Shown: positions 18,572 to 27,960 of the stretch, one piece after another | How positions within the stretch are numbered: position 1 is the first letter of the stretch | Layout: each line of letters opens with the position of its first letter | Assembly: GCA_002783205.1 (NCBI GenBank) | Contig: PFEY01000020.1 | Location: 12,040 to 75,542, forward strand | DNA: 63,503 bases | Source of the DNA: Rhodobacteraceae bacterium CG17_big_fil_post_rev_8_21_14_2_50_63_15 | GTDB taxonomy: Bacteria; Pseudomonadota; Alphaproteobacteria; Rhodobacterales; Rhodobacteraceae | Direction of reading: 5' to 3' | Program-made: the position numbers and the translations under genes | Notes under the pieces: generated by a model | Told to the model about the DNA's origin: nothing | What the model saw: the letters and a program-made list of their open reading frames with translations, nothing else | The model's database searches: none

Positions 18572-19611
18572 GCCATATCCTCCAGCGGATCCTCCGGTGC
18601 CTCGGAGGGCACCCATTGAAAGAGATCCCATGTGCGCGCCATATGTTCTGGCAATGGCGCCGTGACATGCAGGATGGCCCGCGTCACCGGATGCTCGATC
18701 TTCAGCGACCGCGCGTGCAGATGCAGCTTGCGGCTCACGTCGCCGCCCAGTTGCGCGCCCCAGCCGTCGCCCAGATTCTCCTGCCCCGAGCCACCATATT
18801 TGCCATCCCCCACGATCGGATGCCCGATCTCGGCCATATGGGCGCGCAACTGATGCGTCCGGCCGGTGACCGGGATCAGCGCCACCCATGCCGTGCGCCC
18901 ACCCGCCGCCTCGATCACCGCGTAATCCGTGGTGGCGGGTTTGGCACCTGGCGTCTCGGCCACATCCTTGGGGTGCAGGCAGAGCATCTTTTCGCCCTCG
19001 CCCGCGCTGCCATGACCGGGTGCCTTGACCAGACCGTAGCGGATCGTGCCCATCCGGGGGCTTGGCACACCTGCGACAGCCGCCCAGTAGATCTTGCGCG
19101 TGGCGCGATGCCGGAACGCTGCGGTCAGCCCCTTGGCCACCTCGCGGGTGCGCGCCAGCAGCAAGACACCGGACGTGTCCTTGTCCAGCCTGTGCACCAG
19201 ACGCGGCTTTTCGTCCAACCCGAAGCGCAGCGCCTCGGCCAGCCCGTCGACATGCCGCACCTGCTTGCTGCCGCCCTGCACCGGCAGGCCCGGCGGCTTG
19301 TTGAGCGCGATGACATGATCGTCGCGATAGATCACGCAGGACTGGATCATCCTGGCATCCGCCGGGCTGATCTGCGCCGCCTGTCCGGTCGGGCGTTTAT
19401 CGCTGTCGGACAGCGGAGGGAGTCGCACGCTCTGGCCGGCCGCGAGCCGCGTTGCGGGCTTGACCCTGCTACCCTCGACGCGGATCTCGCCCTTGCGGCA
19501 CATCTTCTCGATCTGGACCTGCCCGAGATGAGGGAAGAGACGCCGCAGCCAGCGATCCAGCCGCTGATCGCCCTCATCCGGCCCGACGGAGCGGGTTTGA
19601 ACGCCACTCAT
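18568..19611 (-). CDS. rluC: RluC/RluD-type 23S rRNA pseudouridine synthase
   Basis: Converts uridines of 23S rRNA to pseudouridine. An N-terminal S4 domain covers about residues 15-65 (DQRLDRWLRRLFP), and the catalytic domain carries HRLDKDTSG at residues 140-148 with Asp143 as the likely nucleophile. ALNKPPGLPVQGG precedes it and VTGRTHQLRAHM follows. At 347 residues it is normal for RluC. Its 5' end overlaps crcB by 4 bases. Confidence 0.9.
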   Translation of the reverse strand: MSGVQTRSVGPDEGDQRLDRWLRRLFPHLGQVQIEKMCRKGEIRVEGSRVKPATRLAAGQSVRLPPLSDSDKRPTGQAAQISPADARMIQSCVIYRDDHVIALNKPPGLPVQGGSKQVRHVDGLAEALRFGLDEKPRLVHRLDKDTSGVLLLARTREVAKGLTAAFRHRATRKIYWAAVAGVPSPRMGTIRYGLVKAPGHGSAGEGEKMLCLHPKDVAETPGAKPATTDYAVIEAAGGRTAWVALIPVTGRTHQLRAHMAEIGHPIVGDGKYGGSGQENLGDGWGAQLGGDVSRKLHLHARSLKIEHPVTRAILHVTAPLPEHMARTWDLFQWVPSEAPEDPLEDMA

Positions 19612-19979
19612 GCCAGCGTCGCCCGCGCCAGCATCACCCCAAGCACAAGGGCTCCGATCGACAGCACCAAAGACAACCCGACATACGCCGCCGCCGCCGC
19701 GATCTGCCCGCGCTCATAGAGAGTGAACGCCTCCAGCGAAAAGGCGGAGAATGTCGTGAAACCGCCCAACAGACCCGTCATGATGAAGGGATTGAGATGT
19801 TGCAGCTCGCGATGGAAGGTCAGCACCATCACCACTCCCATCAAGAACGATCCGACGACATTCACCGTCAGCACGCCCAGGGGAAAGCCAGGCCCGGTCG
19901 CGCGCAGCATCAAGATGCCTACGCCAAAGCGCAGACAGGACCCGATCGCGCCGCCGATCGCCACCTGAAGAAAACTCAT
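19608..19979 (-). CDS. crcB: Fluoride channel CrcB/Fluc
   Basis: A 123-residue, four-helix fluoride exporter. GGAIGSCLRF and the GLLGGFTTFSAFS motif (helix break with Na+ and F- contacts) are diagnostic. I chose ATG 19977-19979 because GAGG lies 6 bases upstream; an ATG two codons earlier at 19985 is the alternative. Dimerisation as an antiparallel Fluc pair is known for the family. I see no fluoride riboswitch upstream. It overlaps rluC by 4 bases. Confidence 0.9.
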   Translation of the reverse strand: MSFLQVAIGGAIGSCLRFGVGILMLRATGPGFPLGVLTVNVVGSFLMGVVMVLTFHRELQHLNPFIMTGLLGGFTTFSAFSLEAFTLYERGQIAAAAAYVGLSLVLSIGALVLGVMLARATLA

Positions 19980-20095
19980 GATCATCCTCGCGTCTGTCGC
20001 GCGCGCGCCTCAAGATGTCAAGCCGCAGAGCCCCTGTTGCCAGCGGGCAAAGGCGTCTAGGCTGCGGCGATCCCGAAATGCGAGACCAAGACACC

Positions 20096-21355
20096 ATGCA
20101 AGATCCCCATATCTTCCTGCGCCGCCTCTTTGACCGCGCCGTCGCCGTCGCCGACCCGATGCAAAGCCTTGCCGCCTATCTGCCGGATCGTCCCGCAGGT
20201 CGGCTGGTCGTGATCGGCGCGGGCAAGGCCAGCGCGCGCATGGCAGAGGCGGTCGAGGCCGCCTGGGGCCCCTGCGAAGGGCTGGTGATCACCCGCTATG
20301 GCTATGGGCGGCCCTGCCGGGGCATCGAGATCGTCGAGGCGGCGCACCCCGTGCCGGACGAGGCCGGGCTGCGCGCCACAGCCCGGATGCTGCGGCTCCT
20401 CGAAGGTCTGGGCGAAGGCGACATGGTATTGGCGCTCATCTCGGGCGGGGCATCGGCCTTGCTGGTTCAGCCTGCCGGCGCGATCACGCTCGACGAAAAG
20501 CAGGCGGTGAATGCCGCCTTGCTGGCCTCGGGGGCGCCCATCGGGCAGATGAACGTGCTGCGCAAACACCTGAGCCGCGTGAAAGGCGGGCAACTGGCCG
20601 CCGCCGCCTACCCGGCACGGATGCTGGCCTTGATGATCTCGGACGTGCCGGGGGATGATCCCGGCATGATCGGGTCTGGACCCACCGTGGGCGAGGCGAG
20701 CACGCCCGCCGACGCGCTTGCCATTTCGGAACGGTTCGGCATCATCCTGCCCGCAGCGGCGCTGGCGGTGCTGGCCGGACAAAGCTGTGTTGTCCCGCCC
20801 GCAGATCCGCGCCTCAGCCGGGTCCAGAACGTGATCTATGCGGCCCCCGGTCAGTCGCTTGCGGCCGCCGCCGAGGTGGCACGGGCCGAGGGCATCGAGG
20901 TGCGCATCCTGGGCGACGCCCTGGAGGGCGAAGCGCGCGACATCGCCCGCGCCCATGCGGCGCAGGCACTAGAGGTGCGATCCAGCCTTGCACCGGGGGC
21001 GGCGCCCATTCTCCTGCTCTCCGGGGGTGAGTTGACCGTGACACGTCGCGGCAGCGGCGTGGGTGGGCCGAATGCCGAATACGCGCTGGCGCTGGCGCTG
21101 GCGCTGGCGGGCGCACCCGGCATCCATGCCCTTGCCTGCGATACCGACGGTGTGGATGGTGCGGCCGAGGTGGCGGGCGCGGTGATCGGTCCGGATACGC
21201 TCGTGCGGGCCAGAGCCGCCGGGGTCGATCCATCTGCGGCGCTGGCTGACAATGACGCACATTCTTTCTTTGGCGCGCTCGGGGATCAGGTTTTGACCGG
21301 GCCGACCCTGACCAATGTCAACGACTTCCGCGCCGTTCTGATTGCACCGGTCTGA
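20096..21355 (+). CDS. MOFRL-family glycerate 2-kinase / hydroxypyruvate reductase-like
   Basis: About 419 residues of the DUF4147/MOFRL glycerate kinase family (GckA/TtuD type), phosphorylating D-glycerate to 2-phosphoglycerate. The first domain has GAGKASARMAEA and LISGGASALL, and the C-terminal MOFRL domain has LLSGGELTV and GPNAEYALALA. The start is uncertain: ATG 20096 is chosen, ATG 20078 is the other option, and neither has a strong ribosome-binding site. It stands alone between divergent crcB and the small secreted protein. Confidence 0.85.
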   Translation: MQDPHIFLRRLFDRAVAVADPMQSLAAYLPDRPAGRLVVIGAGKASARMAEAVEAAWGPCEGLVITRYGYGRPCRGIEIVEAAHPVPDEAGLRATARMLRLLEGLGEGDMVLALISGGASALLVQPAGAITLDEKQAVNAALLASGAPIGQMNVLRKHLSRVKGGQLAAAAYPARMLALMISDVPGDDPGMIGSGPTVGEASTPADALAISERFGIILPAAALAVLAGQSCVVPPADPRLSRVQNVIYAAPGQSLAAAAEVARAEGIEVRILGDALEGEARDIARAHAAQALEVRSSLAPGAAPILLLSGGELTVTRRGSGVGGPNAEYALALALALAGAPGIHALACDTDGVDGAAEVAGAVIGPDTLVRARAAGVDPSAALADNDAHSFFGALGDQVLTGPTLTNVNDFRAVLIAPV

Positions 21356-21454
21356 TCAAGCACTATATGCAGAGTGAGCATAATCGAGTCGCATCGCGCA
21401 GGGTGTTTTGCGATGATGCGACTTGAATACACTTGAATACAAAGGAGAACGCCC

Positions 21455-21835
21455 ATGCAACGTCGATCCTTTTCCGCCGCGCTCGCGGTGCTGATGTTGG
21501 CTCCGGGTCTGCCAGCCTTGGCCGCCCCCACACGCGTGACCGCTTCCGAAATCGAGGCTTTACTGGCTGGCAACACGATTGTTGGCACTTGGTCGGGCAC
21601 CGCCTATCGGCAGTATTACGACGCCGGGGGCAATACGGTCTATGTCCCCGAGGGGGGAAAACCAGACGAAGGTCAATGGCGCGTCAACGCCGGGACCAAC
21701 GAATATGAAAGCTGGTGGCGCAGCACCGGCTGGACACCCTATGCGATGGTGCGCACCGACGATGGTGCCTACGCTTGGATCAACGGCGACCGCCTTGAAC
21801 CGTTTCAAGTCCTCTCCGGGCGCCAGGTGGAGTGA
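21455..21835 (+). CDS. Small secreted protein of unknown function
   Basis: A 126-residue protein with a Sec signal peptide ending near residue 23 (PALAA). The mature part has repeated aromatic strands (WSGTAYRQYY, WRVNAGTNEYESWW, WTPYAMVRTDD) like small periplasmic beta domains, ending in LSGRQVE. The pattern of a Trp/Gly-rich strand with GTW resembles small roseobacter secreted proteins of unknown role. The ATG is preceded by AAGGAGAAC. No partner gene is evident. Confidence 0.75.
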   Translation: MQRRSFSAALAVLMLAPGLPALAAPTRVTASEIEALLAGNTIVGTWSGTAYRQYYDAGGNTVYVPEGGKPDEGQWRVNAGTNEYESWWRSTGWTPYAMVRTDDGAYAWINGDRLEPFQVLSGRQVE

Positions 21836-21838
21836 ACG

Positions 21839-22600
21839 TCAGCGCCGCAGCGCGGGCAACCCGATTCCGGTAGCTTCGAAACCTCCATCGACGGCGATGA
21901 TCTGGCCGGTGACATAGCTGGCCTTGTCCGAGCAGAGGAAGGTGATCACATTGGCGATCTCGTCTTCGCTGCCATAGCGGTTGAGCGGGATCGCGTCGTG
22001 ATAGGCGGCGATGATTTCGGGCGAATGCACCGCCATCGCCAGTTTGGTCGCCACCGGGCCGGGACAAACGCAATTGGCGCGCACACCGAATTCGCCCAAC
22101 TCGGCGGCCTGTTGCAGCGTGAGATGTTTCACCGCTGCCTTGGACGTGCCATAGGCCACCCTTAGGGTCGAGGCGCGCAGGCCCGAAATGGACGCGATGT
22201 TGACGATCGCACCGCGCGCAGCGCAGAGCGACGCGCGCAGGGCCTGTGACATCAGGAACACCCCGTCGAGATTGGTTTCCATCACTGTCCGCCAGCGGGC
22301 AAAGTCCGTCTCCGCAAGCGGTCCGAAATCCGCCACGCCGGCATTGTTGACCAGCGCATCGACTCTGGCACATCCTTGCGCAACATGGGCGGCCATCCGA
22401 TCCACCTGCGCCGGCTGCGAGACGTCGCAGACGACCGGATCAACACCGTCGAGCGGCGCTGCGGCTTCTTTCAGGGCGGGCGCATCGCGGTCGATCATCA
22501 CCACATGCCAGCCCTGCGCCAGAAATTGCCGGGTCGTGGCGAGACCGATGCCGCGTGCGGCGCCGGTGACGACAGCGGTCTTCGGTATCACGGACGGCAT
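21839..22600 (-). CDS. SDR family oxidoreductase
   Basis: A 253-residue classical SDR. GAARGIGLA near residue 15 binds NAD(P), followed by NNAGVADF, the catalytic Ser of NIASISG, and the YGTSKAA motif. The C-terminal ITFLCSDKASYVTGQIIAVDGGF is typical. ATG 22598-22600 has GAGGAG seven bases upstream, so the in-frame ATG at 22615 is not needed. It is followed 11 bases upstream by ugd on the same strand, so co-transcription is possible. Confidence 0.85.
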   Translation of the reverse strand: MPSVIPKTAVVTGAARGIGLATTRQFLAQGWHVVMIDRDAPALKEAAAPLDGVDPVVCDVSQPAQVDRMAAHVAQGCARVDALVNNAGVADFGPLAETDFARWRTVMETNLDGVFLMSQALRASLCAARGAIVNIASISGLRASTLRVAYGTSKAAVKHLTLQQAAELGEFGVRANCVCPGPVATKLAMAVHSPEIIAAYHDAIPLNRYGSEDEIANVITFLCSDKASYVTGQIIAVDGGFEATGIGLPALRR

Positions 22601-22611
22601 AGTGGCTCTCC

Positions 22612-23949
22612 TCACCTTTCCTCGGACGTCGCACGACGATAGGGCGCGCGACCGATGCTGTCATAGGCCTCGAACCCGGCCCGCCTAGCATCCTTGACCG
22701 AATAGATATTGCGCAAATCGGCCATGCGCGGTGTCGCCATCTTGCGCGCCAGCCGCTTGAGATCAAGCGCTCGAAATTCGTTCCACTCGGTCAGGATGAC
22801 CAGCAAATCCGCCTTGTTGGCGCATTTATAGGGATCTTCCTGCCAGTTGACCCCAGGCAACAGCGCCTCGCCCTCGCGCGCGCCTTGCGGATCGCAAACC
22901 CGCACCCTTGCCCCACCCCCCACCAATGCCGGAATGATCGTGAGGCTGGGCGCATCGCGCATGTCGTCGGTGTTGGGCTTGAAGGTCACACCCAGCACCG
23001 CGACGGTCTTGCCGTTGAACGTGCCGTCGCAGAGGTCGCGCAGCTTGTCGATCATCCGGCGTTTGATCTCTTCGTTGACGACAATTACGGTCTCGGTGAT
23101 CTGCATCGGTAGACCGTGCTCTTGCCCTATCCGGGCCAGAGCTTTGGTATCCTTGGGAAAACAACTGCCGCCGTAGCCTGGACCGGCATGCAGGAACTTG
23201 TTGCCGATCCGCCCGTCAAGACCGAGGCCGCGGGCCACTTCCTTGACATCGCCGCCGGTGCGTTCGCAAAGGGCGGCAATTTCGTTGATGAAACTGATCT
23301 TGGTCGCAAGAAAGGCATTGGCCGCGTATTTGATCATCTCGGCGCTTTCCAGATCGGTCGTGACAATCGGGAAATCGCGCAGATAGAGCGGCCGGTAGAT
23401 CTCTGCCATGACCTCTGCCGCGCGTTCGGATTGCACTCCCACAACCACGCGATCGGGCTTCATGAAATCATCTATCGCCGCCCCCTCGCGCAGGAATTCG
23501 GGATTCGAGGCCACATCGAACACCAGCTCGGGATTGGCCTTCTTGACCACCTGCTTGACCGCGCGATTGGTGCCCACCGGCACGGTGGACTTGGTCACGA
23601 TCACCACATAATCACGCGCTGCTCGGGCAATTTCCTCGGCGGCGGCCATGACATAGCTCAGATCGGCGTGCCCATCACCGCGCCGCGTCGGCGTACCGAC
23701 TGCGATGAACACCGCCTCGGCGCCGTCAATGGCAGCCGCGAGATCGGTGGTGAACCGGAGCCGCCCCGCCTCGACATTCCGTGCCAGCAGCGTGTCAAGC
23801 CCCGGCTCGTAGATCGGCACTTCGCCACGATCCAGCATGGCGATCTTTGCAGGATCCTTGTCAACGCAGACCACATCATGCCCAAAGTCGGAAAAGCAAA
23901 CGCCGGATACTAGTCCGACATAGCCGGTTCCAATCATCGCGATTTTCAT
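22612..23949 (-). CDS. ugd: UDP-glucose 6-dehydrogenase
   Basis: Oxidises UDP-glucose to UDP-glucuronate, a precursor of acidic exopolysaccharides. GTGYVGLVSG at residues 7-16 is the NAD site. The catalytic Cys is Cys263 in GGSCFPKD. The C-terminal UDP-binding domain contains GVTFKPNTDDMRDAPS. At 445 residues it is normal. ATG 23947-23949 is used; the open frame continues upstream without a real start. It sits beside glmM in the nucleotide-sugar region. Confidence 0.95.
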   Translation of the reverse strand: MKIAMIGTGYVGLVSGVCFSDFGHDVVCVDKDPAKIAMLDRGEVPIYEPGLDTLLARNVEAGRLRFTTDLAAAIDGAEAVFIAVGTPTRRGDGHADLSYVMAAAEEIARAARDYVVIVTKSTVPVGTNRAVKQVVKKANPELVFDVASNPEFLREGAAIDDFMKPDRVVVGVQSERAAEVMAEIYRPLYLRDFPIVTTDLESAEMIKYAANAFLATKISFINEIAALCERTGGDVKEVARGLGLDGRIGNKFLHAGPGYGGSCFPKDTKALARIGQEHGLPMQITETVIVVNEEIKRRMIDKLRDLCDGTFNGKTVAVLGVTFKPNTDDMRDAPSLTIIPALVGGGARVRVCDPQGAREGEALLPGVNWQEDPYKCANKADLLVILTEWNEFRALDLKRLARKMATPRMADLRNIYSVKDARRAGFEAYDSIGRAPYRRATSEER

Positions 23950-24124
23950 GTGGCCCGTCCGTGATTGCCAAAACCCGCCTGCCTCGATATGCGGCGCGCG
24001 AGTCGGATAGTCAACAAATTGGCGCGGTCTGCTCATTGGTCGGCGCAAGATGTTGGACATAGCCATGACGGCACGGTATGTGCCGAGGCACGGGATTGCC
24101 ACCTTATCGGGTGAGGTTGAATGG

Positions 24125-25474
24125 ATGGCTGAGAAACTCTTTGGGACCGACGGGGTGCGCGGATTGGCCAACAGCTGGCCGATGACCGCCGATCTGTCTC
24201 TGAGCCTCGGCGCCGCCGCCGGGCGCTATTTCCGGCGCGACAAGCAGGACAAGCAGGAGCACCGCGTGGTGATCGGCAAGGACACGCGGCTTTCGGGCTA
24301 CATGATCGAATATGCGCTCACCGCCGGCTTTACCTCGACCGGGATGAACGTGTTCCTGCTGGGCCCTGTGCCAACGCCTGCGATCGGCTATCTCACCCAT
24401 AGCCTGCGCGCCGACGTAGGCGTGATGATCTCGGCCAGCCACAACCCAGCCGCAGATAACGGCATCAAGCTCTTTGGCCCCGATGGGTTCAAGCTCAGCG
24501 ATGACGCCGAGGCCGGGATCGAGGCATTGATGGCCAACGGCGTCACCCCCGCCGCTCCCGAAAACATCGGCCGCGCAAAGCGGATCGAGGATGCCCGAGG
24601 GCGCTATGTGGAATATGCCAAGACCACCTTTCCGCATCGTCGTCGTCTGGAGGGGCTGCGCATCGTTCTCGACTGCGCCAATGGCGCGGCCTATCGCACC
24701 GCCCCCGAAGTGCTTTGGGAACTGGGGGCCGAGGTCATCACGCTGGGGGTGGAACCGGACGGGTTCAACATCAATCTCGACTGCGGCTCGACCAAACCCC
24801 AGACGGCCGCGCGCAAAGTTCTCGATACCCGCGCCGATCTGGGGATCTGCCTTGACGGCGACGCGGACCGCGTGGTGCTGATCGACGAGACCGGCCGTAT
24901 TGCCGATGGCGATCAACTGATGGCGCTCATCGCGACCCGATGGGCAGAGGAGGGGCGGCTTGCGGGCGACACGCTGGTCGCGACGGTGATGTCCAATCTC
25001 GGGCTGGAGCGGCATCTGAACGCCAGAGGGATCGCCTTGAAGCGCACCCCTGTGGGCGACCGCTATGTGGTCGAGGCGATGCGCGCAGGTGGTCACAATC
25101 TGGGTGGCGAACAATCCGGCCATATCGTGATGACCGATTACGCCACCACCGGCGACGGTCTCATCGGGGCCTTGCAATTCCTCTCCGCGATGGTCGAGAC
25201 GGGTCAACGCGCCAGCGATCTCGTGCAGGTTTTCACCCCAGTGCCTCAGCAACTCGTTAATGTGCGCTTTGCCAAGGGCAAGACGCCTCTGAAGAGCGAC
25301 GCGGTGCAAACGGCGATCGCCGAGGCCGAGTGTGCGCTTGGCACGGAGGGTCGCCTGCTGATCCGGCCATCGGGCACCGAGCCGCTCATCCGCGTCATGG
25401 CCGAGGCGCTTGATCCGGCGTTGTTGGACCGGGTGCTGAGCCGCGTCGTGGCGGCAGTGCGGCAGGAGAGCTAG
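24125..25474 (+). CDS. glmM: Phosphoglucosamine mutase
   Basis: Converts glucosamine-6-phosphate to glucosamine-1-phosphate for UDP-GlcNAc and peptidoglycan. The 449 residues begin [13 protein letters not shown], the family hallmark; the catalytic serine is Ser105 in MISASHNP, metal binding is at DGDADR, and the sugar/phosphate loop is RPSGTEP near the C-terminus. ATG 24125 is preferred over the upstream in-frame ATG at 24050 because the family starts here and GTGAGG lies nearby. Confidence 0.95.
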   Translation: MAEKLFGTDGVRGLANSWPMTADLSLSLGAAAGRYFRRDKQDKQEHRVVIGKDTRLSGYMIEYALTAGFTSTGMNVFLLGPVPTPAIGYLTHSLRADVGVMISASHNPAADNGIKLFGPDGFKLSDDAEAGIEALMANGVTPAAPENIGRAKRIEDARGRYVEYAKTTFPHRRRLEGLRIVLDCANGAAYRTAPEVLWELGAEVITLGVEPDGFNINLDCGSTKPQTAARKVLDTRADLGICLDGDADRVVLIDETGRIADGDQLMALIATRWAEEGRLAGDTLVATVMSNLGLERHLNARGIALKRTPVGDRYVVEAMRAGGHNLGGEQSGHIVMTDYATTGDGLIGALQFLSAMVETGQRASDLVQVFTPVPQQLVNVRFAKGKTPLKSDAVQTAIAEAECALGTEGRLLIRPSGTEPLIRVMAEALDPALLDRVLSRVVAAVRQES

Positions 25475-25639
25475 GTCGCGTGATCGCAGGCCAGAAGCGG
25501 GGTCAACGCTGACAGGATCCCAGCAATTTCAAGGGATCGCCGCGGGATCGCCTTTTTTATGCAACAGGCCTCGGCTATCAACAGGATACAGGCGCAATTT
25601 ACCGACATGGATTAACGGCGAACGGGTTCAGGAGACGGC

Positions 25640-27079
25640 ATGACACACCCCATCACACCAGTCATCCTTTGTGGCGGTTCAGGCACGCGGCTCTGGCCGC
25701 TCTCGCGCAAGAGCTATCCCAAACAGTTCGTGCCGATGATTGGCGAGGGCAGCCTGTTTCAGCAATCGGCAACGCGCTGCGCGGGGCCGCTCTTCGCGGC
25801 GCCCCTGATCGTCACCAATTCCGATTTCCGTTTCATCGTGACGCAACAACTGGCGTCGGTCGGCATTGATCCCGGTGCCGTGCTGATCGAACCCGAAGCA
25901 CGAAACACCGCGCCCGCTCTGCTGGCTGCGGCACTGGTCGTGGCGCGGACCGGGTCCGACAGGCTCATTCTGGCGGCTCCTTCGGATCACTACATTGAGA
26001 AGGTCGAGACCTTTCGCGCCACCGTAGCACGCGGCATCGCAGAGGCACAGGCGGGCCAGATCGTGACCTTTGGCATCCGCCCCGACCGGCCGGAAACCGG
26101 CTATGGGTATCTGGAACTTGACCCAGCAACCGGCACCGCCGACACCATCCCGCTCCGGCGGTTTGTGGAAAAACCCGAACGCGCACGCGCCGAGGAAATG
26201 CTGGCGGCGGGCAACTACATGTGGAATTCCGGCATTTTTCTCTATGCGGCCAAGGCCCTTATCGCTGCCTTCGAGAGCCACGCGCCCGAGATGCTGGCGC
26301 AGGTGCGCGCGGCAGTCGATGAAGCAAGTCCCGATCTGGGCTTCCTGCGCCTTGCGCCCGCGCCGTGGGCGCAATGTGCCGACATCTCGATCGACTACGC
26401 GATCATGGAGAAATCCGGCAACCTGTCGGTTGTTGTGCATGAGGGCGACTGGTCCGATCTGGGGGGCTGGGAATCGGTGCGCCAGCACAGTTCCACCGAT
26501 GCGGCGGGACTGGCCACCTCGGGCTCTGTCACCGCGATGGATTGCGCAGACACGCTCCTGCGCTCCGAGGCGGAGGGGCTGCATCTGGTGGGACTGGGGC
26601 TGCGCGATATCGTCGCCATCGCCATGCCCGACGCGGTGCTGGTCGCGGACCGCAATCGGGTGCAGGACGTCGGCACGTTCGTCAAGACGCTGCGCGCCAA
26701 GGCCGTGCCACAGGCAGACACCTTTCCCAAGGACCACCGGCCTTGGGGATTTTTCGAGACGCTGATCCTTGGCCCGCGCTTTCAGGTCAAACGGATCGTG
26801 GTCAACCCCGGCGCCGCGCTGTCGCTCCAGAGCCATGTGCATCGTGCCGAACACTGGATCGTGGTAAGCGGCACCGCCAAGGTCACTGTCGACGAGAAAG
26901 TGACACTCGTGACTGAAAACCAGTCCGTATTCATCCCGCTCGGCGCGGTGCACCGAATGGAAAATCCAGGCAAGGTGCCGATGGAGCTGATCGAGGTGCA
27001 GACCGGAAGCTATCTGGGCGAGGACGACATCATCCGCTATGAGGATGTCTATGCCCGCGGGCAGGGGGCGAAGGGCTAG
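25640..27079 (+). CDS. Mannose-1-phosphate guanylyltransferase / mannose-6-phosphate isomerase
   Basis: A bifunctional 479-residue AlgA/XanB/CpsB-type enzyme making GDP-mannose. The N-terminal nucleotidyltransferase has GGSGTRLWPLSRKSYPKQF near residues 12-30 and FVEKPERA near residue 176. The C-terminal cupin isomerase has QSHVHRAEHW and HRMENPG. The ribosome-binding site AGGAGAC lies 6 bases upstream. Its stop TAG shares the CTAG palindrome with the convergent rfbA stop. A GATCCC/GGGATC inverted repeat and a T-rich stretch precede the gene near 25517-25560. Confidence 0.92.
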   Translation: MTHPITPVILCGGSGTRLWPLSRKSYPKQFVPMIGEGSLFQQSATRCAGPLFAAPLIVTNSDFRFIVTQQLASVGIDPGAVLIEPEARNTAPALLAAALVVARTGSDRLILAAPSDHYIEKVETFRATVARGIAEAQAGQIVTFGIRPDRPETGYGYLELDPATGTADTIPLRRFVEKPERARAEEMLAAGNYMWNSGIFLYAAKALIAAFESHAPEMLAQVRAAVDEASPDLGFLRLAPAPWAQCADISIDYAIMEKSGNLSVVVHEGDWSDLGGWESVRQHSSTDAAGLATSGSVTAMDCADTLLRSEAEGLHLVGLGLRDIVAIAMPDAVLVADRNRVQDVGTFVKTLRAKAVPQADTFPKDHRPWGFFETLILGPRFQVKRIVVNPGAALSLQSHVHRAEHWIVVSGTAKVTVDEKVTLVTENQSVFIPLGAVHRMENPGKVPMELIEVQTGSYLGEDDIIRYEDVYARGQGAKG

Positions 27080-27948
27080 CGCAAAAGCCCCTTCAGATAG
27101 CGGCCATAGTCGTTCTTCTTGAACTGCTCGGCTCGGCCTGCCAGATCGGCATCGCTGATCCACCCCTGATTATGTGCAATCTCGTCAAGGCATCCAGTCT
27201 GCAATCCCTGCCGATCCTGAAGCGTGCGCACGAAGTTTCCCGCATCAAGCAGGCTGCCATGCGTGCCCGTGTCAAGCCAGGCATAGCCACGCCCCATGCG
27301 CTTGACCGTCAGCTTTCCGGCCTTGAGATACATCTCCAGAAGAGACGTGATTTCCAACTCGCCCCGCGCCGAGGGCTTGACCGCGCGCGCAAGACGCGGC
27401 GCCTCGCCATCAAGGAAATAGAGCCCCGTCACGGCGTAATTTGAGGCTGGCACCTCGGGCTTCTCGATGATCTCGCGCGCCTGCCCCGCGGCGTCGAAGG
27501 CCACGACGCCATAGCGTTCGGGATCGGCCACGTGATAGCCAAAGACCGTGCCACCGATTGCCTGCGCATCCGCCTCGGCCAGCAGTTCGGGCAGGCCGTG
27601 GCCAAAGAAGATGTTGTCGCCCAGAACCAACGCCGAGGGTGCGCCTGCAAGGAAATCCTCAGCCAGCAGATAGGCTTGCGCAAGCCCGTCGGGCGAAGGC
27701 TGCGCGATATAGCGGAGCGTGAGGCCCCACTGGCCACCATCCCCAAGCATCCTGCGGAACTGGTCTTGATCCTGCGGCGTGGTGATCATCGCGATCTCGC
27801 GGATGCCTGCCAGCATCAAGACCGAGAGCGGATAGTAGATCATCGGCTTGTCGTAGATCGGCAAGAGCTGCTTTGACAGCCCCATGGTGATCGGATACAA
27901 CCGCGTCCCCGATCCGCCTGCCAGAATAATGCCTTTGCGCTTGATCAT
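27076..27948 (-). CDS. rfbA: Glucose-1-phosphate thymidylyltransferase
   Basis: Makes dTDP-glucose, the first step to dTDP-L-rhamnose. The 290 residues carry GGSGTRLYP near residue 10, the KPMIYYPLS motif and DNIFFGHGL. It is the last gene of the minus-strand operon rfbC-rfbB-sulfotransferase-rfbD-rfbA, 12 bases after rfbD. Its stop overlaps the convergent GDP-mannose gene. Confidence 0.95.
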   Translation of the reverse strand: MIKRKGIILAGGSGTRLYPITMGLSKQLLPIYDKPMIYYPLSVLMLAGIREIAMITTPQDQDQFRRMLGDGGQWGLTLRYIAQPSPDGLAQAYLLAEDFLAGAPSALVLGDNIFFGHGLPELLAEADAQAIGGTVFGYHVADPERYGVVAFDAAGQAREIIEKPEVPASNYAVTGLYFLDGEAPRLARAVKPSARGELEITSLLEMYLKAGKLTVKRMGRGYAWLDTGTHGSLLDAGNFVRTLQDRQGLQTGCLDEIAHNQGWISDADLAGRAEQFKKNDYGRYLKGLLR

Positions 27949-27960
27949 ATTCGCCTCATC

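Noticed and set aside
19980-20095. Fluoride riboswitch before crcB
   Set aside because: The crcB gene heads a short minus-strand unit, and no conserved fluoride riboswitch core is seen before it.
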